A DNA stretch of 64,000 bases from Diadema setosum (lineage: Eukaryota; Echinodermata; Echinoidea; Diadematoida; Diadematidae): NCBI RefSeq assembly GCF_964275005.1, contig NC_092704.1, positions 4,291,548 to 4,355,547 on the forward strand, written 5' to 3'. The position numbers were made by a program, and so were the translations under genes. The notes below the pieces were generated by a model that was not told where the DNA came from, searched no databases, and saw only the letters and a list, made by a program, of their open reading frames with translations. Below, one piece after another: positions 50,742-63,540 of the stretch. The first letter of the stretch is position 1; every line of letters starts with the position of its first letter.

Positions 50742-53700
50742 ATTGTCTGTTGGAAACCGCAAACGTAAAGTCCAAGGGTGAAGTGAAAACGTAACTGAAA
50801 ATCCTGGTACGGGATATTGTGCGTAGCATGAAACAATATCTGCCCGTTGAAACCAAGAGACGGTAAATTAGAAAAAAAAAGAAAGAAATGGTGGTCGTGT
50901 TGGCAAAGCACAGACGGTGTTTACCAGCGTGACATTATAGCTGGGCGTGTATTTGCTGCAATCTGAGCCCTCTAATTGATCTATCAACATTAATTCAATC
51001 AATTTGTCATAGATCCCACATCCGTCATTCTGCATCCTTCTCTCTCACTCTCGTGCTTGTTTTCGCTCTCTTTCTTTCTCTTTCTCTCACACACTCAGTC
51101 ACGAATGTCAGTCCAAAGCAGTTGTTTACTGTTTATATGATTTTGCTGTAATTCTCTCTTTTTTTTCTAATTAGGTATAGCAACATCTAAAACCGTGAAA
51201 CAGGCAATGCGATAGCCTTATGTTCTTTCGTTGCAAATAGAGTGCAACAGCTTTACTCACCGTTGTATACTCGTATATACCTTCAGTACATTTAACCTCG
51301 TATGTGCTTTGAGTGGCGATTAGCACAGAAGACGTCCTGCATCGTTGTGCACACTGTACTAAGTCCCTGACACACAAAGGGTTAACCCTAATACACTCGG
51401 CGCATGCATTGTCTCGCCTCAGAACCACTCAATACTACGTATTGTCATTCTGAACAGATGGTATCGTTAAATCACCACTGTCACAGGTTCCAATGATCAA
51501 CGGCTGTTCGTTTCCCACAGCAGATAATGTTGCTCATTCACTAGCAGCTGCTGCATGAGTGGGTGTCGCTGATGTGCCTTTTAGAGATATTCTGGGGACT
51601 CTGCGTGACATGGTCTGTTTTCTTTCTACCTATTTTGTTTCTTGTTTTGCCCCCACATAATAATATTATATAGCCGATCACAGCCACCATATGCATTGTA
51701 CACGATGCCAGTGATATGAGCATAAAGTATCTCAGTTTTGTTGTTGTTTTTGCTGTTGATTTCCCTCTCGTTTGCCTGACGAAAATTGTTTCCAAGAATA
51801 AATGATATAACAATCGTTATACAGATGCTGCTTGGCACTGTAGCTACAGTAGTTTGGTATGAAATGACATGTTTTACACGTCTCAAAGTGTTATGTCTCA
51901 AGTGACGATCATAAACTTAAGAGAGATGTTGGAAAGATATACGCAAACTCATTTTCGTTTTAAATAATAAGAGGAAAGACTATCAGCAGATAAGTATAGA
52001 TCTGTAAAGGGGTGTCACTTAAAGTATAATATCCCAGTAGAACGAGTGATGACGGGGTTTTGATTACAGTTTGTTTAGGTACAATCCAATTGATACAAAC
52101 TTACGTTCATTAAAAAAGGGGGCATAAAAGTGTAAATTTTCCTGTAAGGTATAATGAAGGTTGCAGCAATTTATTTAGTTTTATAGACTTGGGTCTAGCG
52201 GACATTTACTTTCGAGGAAAATCCTTTAGACGTAGAAAGGTTACTGTCTGGCAGACGAAGAGACTGTTAATAAATCATAAAAGTTATCAGTAAGATGTCA
52301 GCAGGTGTTTGAGGAGATGTTAGAAAACTCTTCCAACAAGATAGATTGTATCAACGAGCATCAGGAAAAAGAAGGGCTGTCATCCTCACGCAATTCCCAA
52401 GCTCGTCACTTAATGAAACGGGGTATAACCATAGAGATTGGATTTCGTTCTCATATACGTCTTTTTATACGGAAAAGCAAGAAAAAAAAAAAGATTTACA
52501 GCTCCGTCCTCAATTCTGATGCTGGTTCTCAACAATTGGCTCTCTTGGAATTGCCTTTCTGTTTTGAAGTAAGACATATGTTAATGAAATCAATATCCTT
52601 TAAGGGACTCTGTCGTTTTTATTGTATTTTTGTTTCCCACAAAATAAATGAATATGCAAACCCCGAGGGGATAGGAAATGGGAGAATGAAGGTGAAGATT
52701 AGAACTTGTTTTATTAGCTTTTCTTTTTAGGAAGGAGGGGGAAGAGTCTGGATTTGAAGGGTCTCATTTAGAATTGTATATGTATACATTTCTTTCCTGA
52801 TTCTTTAAGACCATTATGCTTTAATCTGTCTGTTTGATTTCATTTGTTGTTGTTTTTTCTTCTCATTTGATATGCCATACAGGGGTTATGCTGTAAACAT
52901 GTATTTGGTATTCATTCAATCTCTCTCACTCTCTTCCTTTTTCTCTCCCTCCTACCACATGACAACTCAATATATGTTTAGAGAGTTTTCTAACCATATA
53001 CACACCAAAAAATGCCACGCGCAGCCACTGTTACCATGGAGCTACTTAGCTCCATGCTACGAAGTGCAAGCGAAGGGCATATTTACCAATCGTTTACCCT
53101 TCAGTTGGATCGCTCGGTGCGACTCCCTATATCCATACGTTAATAACGTATTTACCCACTTGAAAAAGTCGGTTAACTTCTCAAATAGCGATCCAAAATA
53201 TGCAGAGGCAGGTCTGAACTATATGAACTAGCTCGAACGGGTATACACTGTTGGATGCGTCTTGACAAATTCAGTATAAACCGTGAAAGAACGGTACGTT
53301 TATTAATGAATTCCTGTCTTACTTTCACAGAATACATTGTTTGAATATAGCAAATATAAGGTATGCCGCAATCCTTTAAAAAAACATATTTAATTTGCGG
53401 TGAAGCAATTCAGCGTGTTACTGGTAATCAACATCTGAAATGAAATATTCACATTAAAAAATGCATGCAAAAGATAGGTGAACTATTTGAGTTTCTTTTC
53501 ATTCTGTAATTTGAGACGTATAACTTGATTATTCTTCCTTTAATTGATTATCTCTCAAACATTGGGTACGACTCATCTTGCTTAAGATATACATGAAATA
53601 TCTTGCGACATTACGAAATAAAGCACTGAAGAATTTTACGATGAATAAGTTTCCATAAGCATATATCTTATCTCGAGCCTCATCAAATCCTGTGATATCG

Positions 53701-55361
53701 TAATATATCACAGAATATAGACGAAAAAAAAAAAGTGCATCATCTGGACATGTTTATGAATAATTTTGTCACGGTTATAACACCTTCGTTCAAGAAAGTG
53801 GTGACTGTATGGGCTTTTTCCAAAACCCCAAACCCTATATGATTAATACTGCCAGAAAATGTTTAGTTGCAGGGGTACATTAATATTCCCTATTAATAGC
53901 CTCTAACAATGACATTTAGTGAATATATCAATCCTTTGTAACCAAATCATCGAAAACATTCGAAGTTTCATTATGTGGCATGCTTTCCTTAATATCTTTA
54001 AAGAATGGTCTGTTTTCATTGCAGTGTAATAATAACACATGCCTAATGCTTTTGACATGTTGATCAATGTACTACAACTGAATACAGTTAACGTCAAAGG
54101 CACATAAAGTGTTACCTTTTTGATTTGATTTTAAATATCATAGTTTTCGTCAATAACTCGTATAGTTCATCATCATTCTGACACCTTTCTAAAGCTCTTA
54201 GTTCCCCTTGTTTGTCATTGACAATTAAGGGTCGTCCATTATGAATTCAATGAGTCTGTAGAGTTTTAGCCACAAGTCTTTGTCAGATGCACTTGATTTA
54301 TTACGACTACCGTGACTCCACTCTTAATAAAAGTATAAGGAATGAAAGTACATATCACTCAGCCATACTCAATTAGGTGCATTCATTTTGTCACTCTTTT
54401 TTGGTAACATGCAGCGGCGAGAGCAATGCCAATGGCAATTTTGCGTTCATAGTTCTTTTGATAATATAGAATCGGCATATATTTGAACTATAGCAGAAAA
54501 GAAAAACATGTAAAGCTTTGTCTTTGATTTGTACGAAGCAGTTTTTTTTTTTTTTTCATGGTGCCCGTGGATTATAACACAATCATGGAGAGTTAAGATT
54601 CAGTATAGGCTTGCATGTACATTGTATTACTGAAATGTAAAGAATTCTTGGGGTATGTCATCAAAACCATATCTAATTTACATTTCTAGTTCTTACTATA
54701 AACTTAATATCAGGGGCCGCGTAACTCAAGGGGATTCAGCTCGATCCCCCACCTTTGCGGGTCTTCAGACCCCCCCCCAAAAAAAAAAAAAACCAAAAAC
54801 ACAACAACAACAACAACAACAAATAAACCCGGAATGAATAGCGGAAAAATACAACATCCAAGAAAGGAAAAGGGGGGAGGTACCATTTACCTTGACCCCC
54901 ACCGCCCTCCCCACCCCCGTTCCACAGCCCCTCCATCCTAAAAAACGTGTTAGGAAAATTGTTTAAAAATGTTGGGGTATGTCATCAAAACAATATCTAA
55001 TTTGCATTCCCTGGTGCTCACTACTTAGATCACTGATTCCGCACTGGTTAGTAATATAATGGTTTGCGAAAACAGGTGAAAATTCAGAAATCCATAACAT
55101 GTGGTCCTATTTTTCTGTGAAAATGAAGCTTTCATAATACTATGTCTTATTCAAGTACATTTTGTCCCGACCCTTCAGAAAGATCTTCTACAGTGTACCA
55201 TTCTTCTCGTCTGATTTCACTCTTATGCTTGAGTCAAGTCACTATGGTGATGCAATTGCATTAAGTTCTATCAAACAAGAGCATGAAGAGTATAATGTAT
55301 TTGGTACAGATTCCACAATTTATGGTACTATCTATTGATCTCTAAAACATACAATGCCATG
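50742..55361. other. Intergenic region upstream of GALNT, downstream of GT77
   Basis: It should contain the GALNT promoter and 5' UTR and the GT77 3' UTR. No TATA or initiator could be assigned. Two open frames (52305-52730 and 52872-53231, plus strand) have no recognisable domain and AT-rich codons, so I do not call them genes. It also holds a G/C-tract element (54711-54940). TTTATT at 54297-54302 is a distant candidate AATAAA for GT77 on the minus strand. Confidence 0.5.
54711..54940. mobile_element. G/C-tract element, copy 2
   Basis: It opens with AGGGGCCGCGTAACTC and closes with GTTCCACAGCCCCTCC, similar in layout to 13243-13562 (GGGGCCGCGG..., poly-C, poly-A, then CCTTGACCCCCACC as the counterpart of CTTGACCTTGCCACCCCC). 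The arms are more diverged. Confidence 0.55.
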
Positions 55362-56242
55362 TTAAACGTACCACATGCTAACATTTTTGAATCGCTTTAT
55401 CTTAACATCCCGTCCTTGTATCCAGTTATTGTGCACCATCACAGGGTGTGTGATATTGCTCCTTATCCGTCTTTTCTCGTTGAAAAAATCCTTACCGTTT
55501 GGAAAGAGTCTTGGCTTTAAATAGTTTTTTCTCAGTAGATTTTTACCAATTTCGTCCCTCAAAAGCTTATTCAGGTGAGTCTGATCAGGTGCAGCAGGCT
55601 TCTTTTCAATGTACTTTATCCACCTTTCAACAAAATTTATGGTAGCATTCGTGGCATAGTAATAAACAAATCCCGCACAGATAATTTTACGATTGTCCGC
55701 CTGGTTGACGATATCCAGCTGAAAATGAACGTCGAAATCCCCGACGAAGTATGGAAATGGATTCTCGAGCAAAACGATGTCGACATCGCTGAAAAATACG
55801 TCGATGCCTCGTTTGAGATACTCGAGGATATAATTTGGTCGCTTGTTGACCAGCTCTTTGTAGTCTTTGGAGCCGAACTTGAGATTATTGCTGGGCGATT
55901 TCTGACTAATCGTTAATTTCACATCTAATTTCATATCCGTCCGATTGCTCAGATATTGGAAGGCTTCCTCGTCCTCTGCTATAATGGTTACGTGTTCCTT
56001 GATACCACACCTCTTCAGGCTTTCCAACCAGTTATCCGTGAAGTCCAGAAAGGCTTTGTTCGTGGACGCCAGAATCGTGAACGAGCCGGGTTTACGGTCC
56101 CCGAACACACTCTTCCAGTTGGCAGGGATGGAGGTTGGTATCGGTTCGTCCTCTTTCGATGCGTTGACATTGTGGATGAAGCGATGCATCCTGTCCCCCT
56201 TGAAACGGAGTTGATTCGACGGAACTAAGCTCCTTACTGTAG
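55362..56242 (-). CDS. GT77 last exon: whole catalytic domain
   Basis: Acceptor ATCCAAACAG; a CAG six bases on is an alternative that keeps phase. 881 bases, encoding TVRSLVPSNQLRFKGDRM and then the 275-residue segment to the stop. Numbered from that Met, the DVD motif is at 135-137. The family's usual internal cysteine/tryptophan-rich end (FFNEK, HNNWI, MWYV) is present. Confidence 0.92.
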
Positions 56243-57330
56243 CTGTTTGGATCAGTCAATAGACAGAGATATACTTTAACGTCATAATCAAGGGAGATCA
56301 AACACTTAAATGTAATTCTGCAATTGTCATGGTCTAATGGACTTTTTATATTTCTTTTCTCTCGGTCATCTGCAGTGAGGTGTAATTGCATTTTAATATG
56401 CAGGAGAAAGCTGCAATTTTCATTTTTTCCCCATTATACTCACAAGATGTGACAGGAATATATCATAATCATGTTCTTCATCATATCCACAGCCATGCGA
56501 ATATAAGATTTATTCAAAATCAATATAGGAAATCAAATAGCATGATCTTCTGGTATGCTCAATATAATACATGTAAAACATAAGTGAATCACGTTCATCA
56601 AGATGACTACTTACAGTCGTGTCCACGTAAAATTTTATAAGTTTATGAAGTTCAAAGACAATAGCTCAAAGTTCAAAATTCCAAGTATATTCTTTTCATA
56701 TAGAAATATACATACAAACATGATTATTAACTTCATACAGAATAAGTTGCTAGTATCTTATTCCATATACATCAGGTACAGAAGATATTTTACTTAAGAG
56801 GCATTCCATGAACTATATCAGTAAATCTGGTCAACTGGACTTACTTGTAATTTGGAGTAGCGACGTTTCACGTCCTCTCCGGGACGCTTCATTAGGCCGA
56901 CCGATCTTTGGCGGCAATTGGTTGTTGACCCGTAACAGGGTCGGGGAGTTTCGGAATGCGCCGACGAATCTCAGTCGGCCTGATGAAGCGTCCCGGAAAG
57001 GTCGTGAAACGTCGCTATCTTCCAAATTACAAGCAAGTCCAGTTGACCAGATTTACTGATACAGTTCATGAGACGCTCTACCTGGATGACTGAGAACATT
57101 CACAGACATATCTAAGAAGCATTCCTTGAATATATATACTTATCTATTTTGATCTCATCACAATTTGCTTAACCTCCAAACTTTGACATTCTATTTTTCG
57201 TTACGTGTTTATGAAAGTCATCACTCTGTGATGACAAATCTGATTTCGGACAAAACTTACCAGATGACGAGTTCCACCATAGGAAGAAGGTTGCCATGAT
57301 GCAGTTGACAAAGATGAACGTTGTTTTAAA
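55362..57330 (-). CDS. GT77-family (Nucleotid_trans) glycosyltransferase, 5' end missing
   Basis: Two exons, 57330-57261 and 56242-55362, join in phase to give at least 316 residues with a stop. The family (plant RGXT-type xylosyltransferases, Dictyostelium AgtA, unassigned invertebrate proteins) transfers sugars from nucleotide donors with a DxD motif in a GT-A fold. Seen here: a hydrophobic segment FIFVNCIMATFFLWW near the N-terminus (type II anchor), ASTNKAFLDFTDNW (start of the catalytic domain), DVFFSDVDIVLLENPF with DVD, CAGFVYYYATNATINFVERW and the C-terminal HNNWIQG..K..RF. The catalytic domain appears complete. Donor and acceptor sugars cannot be told. Invertebrate members are often named UDP-xylose:fucose xylosyltransferase by similarity only. 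Confidence 0.88.
56243..57260. other. GT77 intron
   Basis: About 1 kb, AT-rich, containing the foldback at 56807-57070. Nothing else recognisable. Confidence 0.7.
56807..57070. mobile_element. Foldback element with hammerhead-like cores
   Basis: The left arm (CATGAACTATATCAGTAAAT...) is almost exactly mirrored by the right arm (...ATTTACTGATACAGTTCATG) over about 100 bases. Near the centre each arm, read outward, contains C-TRATGA, a GCGTCC...GG(A/T)CGT hairpin, then GAAACGTCGC. Right-arm core: CTGATGA at 56980-56986 and GAAAC at 57006-57010. No gene inside. Confidence 0.8.
57261..57330 (-). CDS. GT77 penultimate exon: membrane anchor
   Basis: The acceptor follows a strong pyrimidine tract (TTCTTCACTTCTTTC..CTCAAAAG). 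Donor TCTG|GTAAGTT. Encodes FKTTFIFVNCIMATFFLWWNSSS. The frame has a stop codon just upstream of the acceptor and no ATG before the hydrophobic run, so the start codon must lie in an upstream exon. The internal ATG at 57297 would cut the anchor in half. Confidence 0.72.
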
Positions 57331-57479
57331 CTTTTGAGGAAATTAGAAAGAAGTGAAGAATGTTGATAAAAACATATAAAATTTATGCCTTTGGTATATC
57401 TCACAATCTAGAAAATTCGTCTCCCTTGTCTGGTGACAGTCATGCCCTCAAGGGTTAGCCAACAGACATAGGTGTCCTC

Positions 57480-58510
57480 ATAGGCGTAGCCAGGATTTTT
57501 TAGAGGGGGGTGTTTAACCCTATAAGGCCCAAGCTATTTTGACCCCTCGCAGGCCCAGGGGGGGGGGGGGGGCACATTGTGCCCCCACTTTATAACTTTT
57601 TTTATTATTTGATGTATCATTGTCATATTTGGCACATGGGTAGAGTAACTCATACTCTACACGACTGTACATTTGAATTTTCTCAAGGTCACCCATGGAG
57701 GGCGCTAGTTTCCAAAATATAAAGAAATACATAGGAAATGTGCTAAAAACATGATTTTTCTGCATAATTTCTTTATCCCCATTATATATGTCTTATCATA
57801 GACCAATCATTTTCATATTTGTCACAAGTGATATACAAGTGGAATCTTATTATTTGTTATGGTTGAAATTTCTCAAGGTCACCACATGGGGGCGCTATTC
57901 GTGTCAACATAATAATACATTATGAGACCTGAGATGAAATGTTTGGGATGGGTACATTTATGACATTTCATATTTGCATAATAGTGGAATTTCAAGATTA
58001 CAAATTGAAAATATGAAGAACTAATGATGTTAGACGCATAGCTTGGGTGAGGGAATCAAAATATCACAAAATAGAAGAGCAATCTTTAGAAAGTATTATT
58101 GTTTTCAATTATCTCTATTATATCTATTGTTTTATGCCTTTGTCACATAAAAACACAGGAAATAATAAGAAAAACTTTCTAGGACCATAATCACTTCAAA
58201 TTTTACTCGTTCAACAAATTTCAGCCAAGAAACACCCATTTCATCCACTGTAATGCTGTTAAATAAAATGGGAACAGAAAAAAGATGCAAAATCTGACTG
58301 ACATGGTTGTCAGTTTATGGTTGCCATGGCAACCAGCAACATCAAATATAGCTGAATTATATATCAAAATGTTCGCAATAAGATTTTAGGAAAAGTCACC
58401 AAATTTGGTTGAAATCGGATAAAGGGCGAAGGAGTGGCAAATGAAAATCTGGTAGGGGGGGCATAATGTGCCCCCCCCCCCCCCGACACCGGGCGTCTTT
58501 TATATTTTTT
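57480..58510. repeat. G-rich interspersed repeat with internal duplication
   Basis: It opens with GGCGTAGCCAGGATTTTTT and a G-run, and contains GGGGGCACATTGTGCCCCC near 57570 and GGGGGCATAATGTGCCCCC near 58465 near its two ends. Inside, two related segments (about 57605-57710 and 57775-57895) share TTTTCATATTTG/TTGTCATATTTGGCAC and TTTCTCAAGGTCACC..GGGGGCGCTA. Confidence 0.6.
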
Positions 58511-59069
58511 CGTAAAAGACGCACGGTGTCAATTCGTTGTGCGCTCGATGGCTGTAGAGAGCACGCGCATCATCCATACGGGGAGTGAATCCGTGGCCCA
58601 AACACAGCCCGGACGAAGCAGAAGTTTCTCATGCAGTAGCCTAAAATTGCTACGTCGTGTCTGTGGCTCCCAAATCCGTATGCTTTTGCCAACGGACGTT
58701 GAACAAGTGTGTGTGTGTCAACGGCGTAAATCCGTGCTGAGGAGTGTGTGGGGGGGGGGGGGGGGTGATCGGCGATAGTCACCATCACCACGATTACAAG
58801 CCCATAACCGGACGGGTGCAGCCAGTGACGTACCGTGGCGGGTTGGTCAAGACAGGGGGAGGGGGGGGGGGGGCACCTCGTGGAAAAGTAATTTTGAGGG
58901 TGTGTATGCATGCTTGTGCGTGCGTGCGTGTGTATGTGTGTGTGCGCGTATGTGCGTGTGCTGTCAGTCTGGAAACTGTGATGGGGACTGCAATACATAA
59001 CGGAATATGATACATTCCACTGCGCAGTCATTTTTTCCTTATGGATTATGGAATGACGGTGTGAAACGA

Positions 59070-60490
59070 CAAATTACTGGCAGCAACATCAGGAGAATTA
59101 CATAACAATTGAAATGAATGCGAGCGAGCGGAGCGAGCGAGGTTGAAAATTTTGACATTTTACAGTCCCCAAACTGCCGTTTGTAGCTATATATATTTTT
59201 TCGCTTTGGAAATTAAGTGGGCGCACCGGACGCAACTGCTGGCAATTACTGGCAACGACATCAGGAGAATGACATAACGAGTATATGCGAGCGAGCGAAG
59301 CGAGCGATCTTGAAAATTTTGACATTTTACAGTCTCCAAACTGCCGGTTGTAGCGATATTTTTGTCGCTTTGGAAATTAAGGGAGCGCACCGGGCGCAAC
59401 TGCTGGCAATTACTGGCAGCGACATCAGGAGAATGACATAACGATTATATGCGAGCGAGCGCAGCGAGCGAGCTTGAAAATTTTAACAATTTACAGTCCC
59501 AAAACTGCCGGTTGTAGCTATATTTTTTCGCTTTGGAAATTAAGGGGGCGCAACTGCTGGTAATTACTGGCAGCAACATCGGGAGAATGGCATCACGATT
59601 AATGCGAGCGAGCGAAGCGAGCGAGCATGAAAATTTTGACATTTTACTGTCCCAAAACTGCCGTTTGTGTAGCTATATTTTTTCGCTCTGGAAATTAGGG
59701 GGCGCTCCGGACGTAACTGCTGGCAATTACTGCCAGCGACATCAGGAGAATGACATAACAATTATTATGCGAGCGAGCGAAGCGAGCGATCTTGAAAATT
59801 TTGACATTTTACATGCAGTCCCAAAACTGCCGGTTGTAGCTATATTTTTTCGCTTTGGAAATTAAGGGGGGGGGGGCACCGGGTGCAACTGCTGGCAATT
59901 ACTGGCAGCAACATTAGGAGAATAACATAAAGATTATAATATGCGAGCGAGCGCAGCTAGTGAGCCTGCAAATTTTGACATTTTACAGTCCCAAAACTGC
60001 CGTTTGTGTAGCTGTATTTTTTCACTTTGGAAACTGCTGGCAATTACTGGTACCAACATCAGCAGAATGGCATAGCGATTAAATGCGAGTGAGCTTGAAA
60101 ATTTTGATATTTTGCAGTCCCAAAACTGCCGTTTGTAGCTATACTTTTTTGGCTTTGGAAATTAAGGGGGGGGGGGTGCAACGGGCGCAACTGCTGTCAA
60201 TAACTGGCAGTGACATCAGGAGAATAGCATAACAACTAAATGTGAGCGAGTGGAGCGAGTGAGCTTGAAAATTTTGACATTTTTCAGTCTCAAAACTGCC
60301 GTTTGTAGCTATACTTTATAATAAGGGGGGCGCACCGGGCGCAACTGCTGACAATTACTGGCAGCAACATCAGGAGAATGGCATAGCGATTAAATGCGAT
60401 CGAGCGGACCGAGTGAGCTTGAAAATTTTGACATTTTGCACTCCAAAAACTGCCTTTTGTAGCTATATTTTTACGCTTTGGAAATTGAGA
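59070..60490. repeat. Satellite-like tandem array, nine units of about 160 bp
   Basis: AATTACTGGCAGC(A/G)ACATC or close variants recur at about 59073, 59241, 59409, 59562, 59725, 59896, 60038, 60197 and 60354, spaced 142-171 bases. Each unit carries GCGAGCGAGCG..GCGAGCGAG, TTGAAAATTTTGACATTTTA, CAAAACTGCCG and TTTCGCTTTGGAAATTA. Units differ by small indels and point changes. Confidence 0.9.
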
Positions 60491-61124
60491 GGGTAGTCAA
60501 TGGTGTCGGTTTATGTTCATGATTTGGGGAGGTATGACCAGCGAGGGGACGTCGAAGTGACCAAATGGGGGAAGGATATCCAAAACCTGCACTTTAGAAC
60601 ATCCTCTATTATTGTTTGTGTTTGTGTGTGTGTGTGTTTTATATACATGAAAAAGTTAGGAAATAGCCCAGGTCAAGTCTTATTATTGGCAATGCAAGGC
60701 ATTTTGATATAGACTAGTATGTAAGGCAACACTGCAAAATCATTAATGATCTAGCTTTGATATAATAAACGAAGCGTAAGGTACAAAGGTGTACATTCTA
60801 CATCAAATTGCGCAACGTTACAGCGACTCTTTTTGCCGTTCGGATGTTCTGAGTACACTGCACACATCCTGCTTATATTCAGAATGCCAACCAGGAATCA
60901 TGCTGAATCGCAATATTTTGTCGGCTCCGGACTTTTTGCACAATGTTTCACGTTATATACCTCTTTAATTATGGTTACAAGAAATCTTAGAAAAATATCT
61001 TATTTCTTGATCCCCCTTTCATGTCGATTTCAAAAGCAGTTTAGTAACCCTTGAATTACCATTTTGGTAAGTTGATTCTTTTTTTACGAGCGGATGCGGG
61101 GGGGGGGGGGGGGGAAGCTTGGCG

Positions 61125-61156
<32 letters not shown>

Positions 61157-63540
61157 TAACAGGGATCGAATGTACCACTGTTTTGCATGAAATATAAAGT
61201 ATGAGGGCAGCAAAAATATGAAGACTTTTTGTTTTTGTTTGTTTTTTTTTTCTTTTGCTTGCCAGCCGACTTTTGGTGGAAAATCAGACCTTGAAAGAAC
61301 GAGGAGTTTTTTGCTGTTGTTTCTCTTATCTTTTGATTTTCTTTCTTCTTGACTGACAGGTGATTTTGACCCCCCCTCCCTTTAAAAACGTAGCATAGCC
61401 CTGAATAATGCCCAAATATATTCAATGAAATGGTAATATGGATCTCCATTTCTTTGTATGTAATAACGTACCGGTATTATCTTCCTGTAGGTATTGTATT
61501 TTTCTATTTTCTTGATTTAAGTCAATAAAGCAATCATCCCAGAGGCATCGTTCTGTAATGATGGTGGGTGGGGGAGAGACTTGGAGTTGGAATATCTGTG
61601 CGAGGGAGCGGAGCGACCGAATGGGGGGAGGGTGTGGGAGGGGGATACCCCCCTCTCAGACGAGGAAGATTTTGCATTTTCAGACCTGAAATTAAGCGAT
61701 CTGGTGCACACTTTTGGTGAAATTTTGGATTTACATGTTTACATTGTAGGCCTATAGGGCTATACTATTTGACGTTGTCAACGTCTGGGTCATACCTTAT
61801 GTCGATATTACTGTCTTTGCGAGCGAGCGAAGCGAGCGAGCGCTTGAGAAAATTATGTATACATTATCCTACAAGACTATTCAGCTCTGTTACCTGTCTG
61901 GAGGCGGGCGTACGAACGTCATGCAATATGCCAAAATTGATGCAATCACATTTCTGCTTCCTCCATTTTTCCCTCAAATTTCGGGGGGGGGGGATGATTG
62001 TACAGGCCATCCCCCCTCCTCCATTTCGGGGGGGGGGGGATATATCCCCCCATCCCCCGGGATTTACGCCCATGGTGTGTGTGTGTGGGGGGGGGGGCAA
62101 TGCACGGTGCAATGTGCGTCCCTCAAGAACATACATGCATCCCCCGGTAATATTGGAGGTGTTCAAAAAGGGGCATTAAATGCAAATAATTTGATATTAA
62201 ATGATTTTAGACATTAAGTGTAAAATCTTAGTCGATACCTAGTTGAATCATTACAAAAAATCTTTCATTGCAACAACTTCCCATTTTCGTCTTGCACAGA
62301 TGCACTGCGTTGGCGAATAAAATATTCCCACACCAGACACTACAGAACAGAACTAACTTAGGTCTGCTGATACTGGCACGTCATGACAGGGCTATTAGGA
62401 GTGTCGATCGTGAAAAAATTAGGAACTTTTAGTTTTGTGCGCCTCCGCCAACAAAAAAAAAAAGGAAGAAAAGAATAAAACCCGGATATGAATGGGTCTA
62501 ATAATTATATTATCAAAACTCATTCAAATTATTGCATATCATTTTATCTCCAAAATTTGTGGTCAAATCATGAGACAGAGTAATAGTAGCTTAACTTTGG
62601 AGGAATAAAAATTATTCACTTTCCGGAAATGGAAGTGGCAGCTAAAGGCTTTTGTTTTTATATTAGTGTTAATAGTCTGGATCCCCCCCCCCCCACACAC
62701 ACACACAAATTAGCTTAAATTAACTTCAATTATTAAGAACAAAAAATCAAAATTTGAGGCAGTGCATTGTATAGCGTTTTTTCTCACTTTATTTTGGGAA
62801 AATAAGGAAGTTGATAATTTGGCAAAAAGCCGAAAGGTTCAGCTCCCCTCCCCTCCGCCGGCGAAATTGTGCTCGTATAACCAATGTTACTACTAGTAAT
62901 AAATGTATGAAGCATCAGTATAGTTAAGACTTAAGACCCCAATTTCATTAATTACTTTTACAAAAGATAATGGAGAGGGGAAGACCGGATAGATCGCCGT
63001 TTTTGGTGTAACGCCTGCCATGCATAATTATGGAAAAGGGCGCAAAACAGCATTGGATAAGTAACCGACGCATTTTGTGTGTAAACAAATGGGAGAACCT
63101 GACCCAGACCACACCCGTATAGTCAGGGGGACGATGGGTGTGGTCGCCCCCAAAACGCAAAAAAAAAAAAGGAAAAGAAAAAACATGAAGAAAAAAAGGA
63201 GTAAAAAAGACAAGAAGGTGAGGAAAAGAAAGAAGAGAAGAAGTAGAAACGTCGATGCTTCGATAATACACAAAGCGCGTCACAGAATCGGTATAGCATG
63301 CATTGCACACACAAGCTGTATGCATCATACACAATTTACGGTACCGCGTACGGTATAATACCGGTAAACGGTGAACATTATGCGCAATGTATCTTCGCGA
63401 TTCGGCCAGAAAGCAAAGCAGGGAAGAGAGAGAGAGAGAAAGAAAATGAACACAAAAGAAAGGAAAGGCGGAATTTAAAACGGAAATAAAAGCGGTAAAG
63501 ACAGCTTTTGTTTCATTTTTTTAACATCTAAACATTGTTG

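Noticed and set aside
50742..50762. Upstream TTG start for GALNT at 50762
   Set aside because: Nuclear animal genes start at ATG almost always; the ATG at 50741 gives a normal basic tail before the anchor.
52305..53231. Open frames of 141 and 119 codons upstream of GALNT
   Set aside because: No recognisable motif, AT-driven codons, no splice or promoter context. Kept only as a remark.
59070..60490. Regularly spaced repeats resembling a CRISPR array
   Set aside because: Units are about 160 bp and similar along their whole length, with no unique spacers, in clearly eukaryotic DNA.
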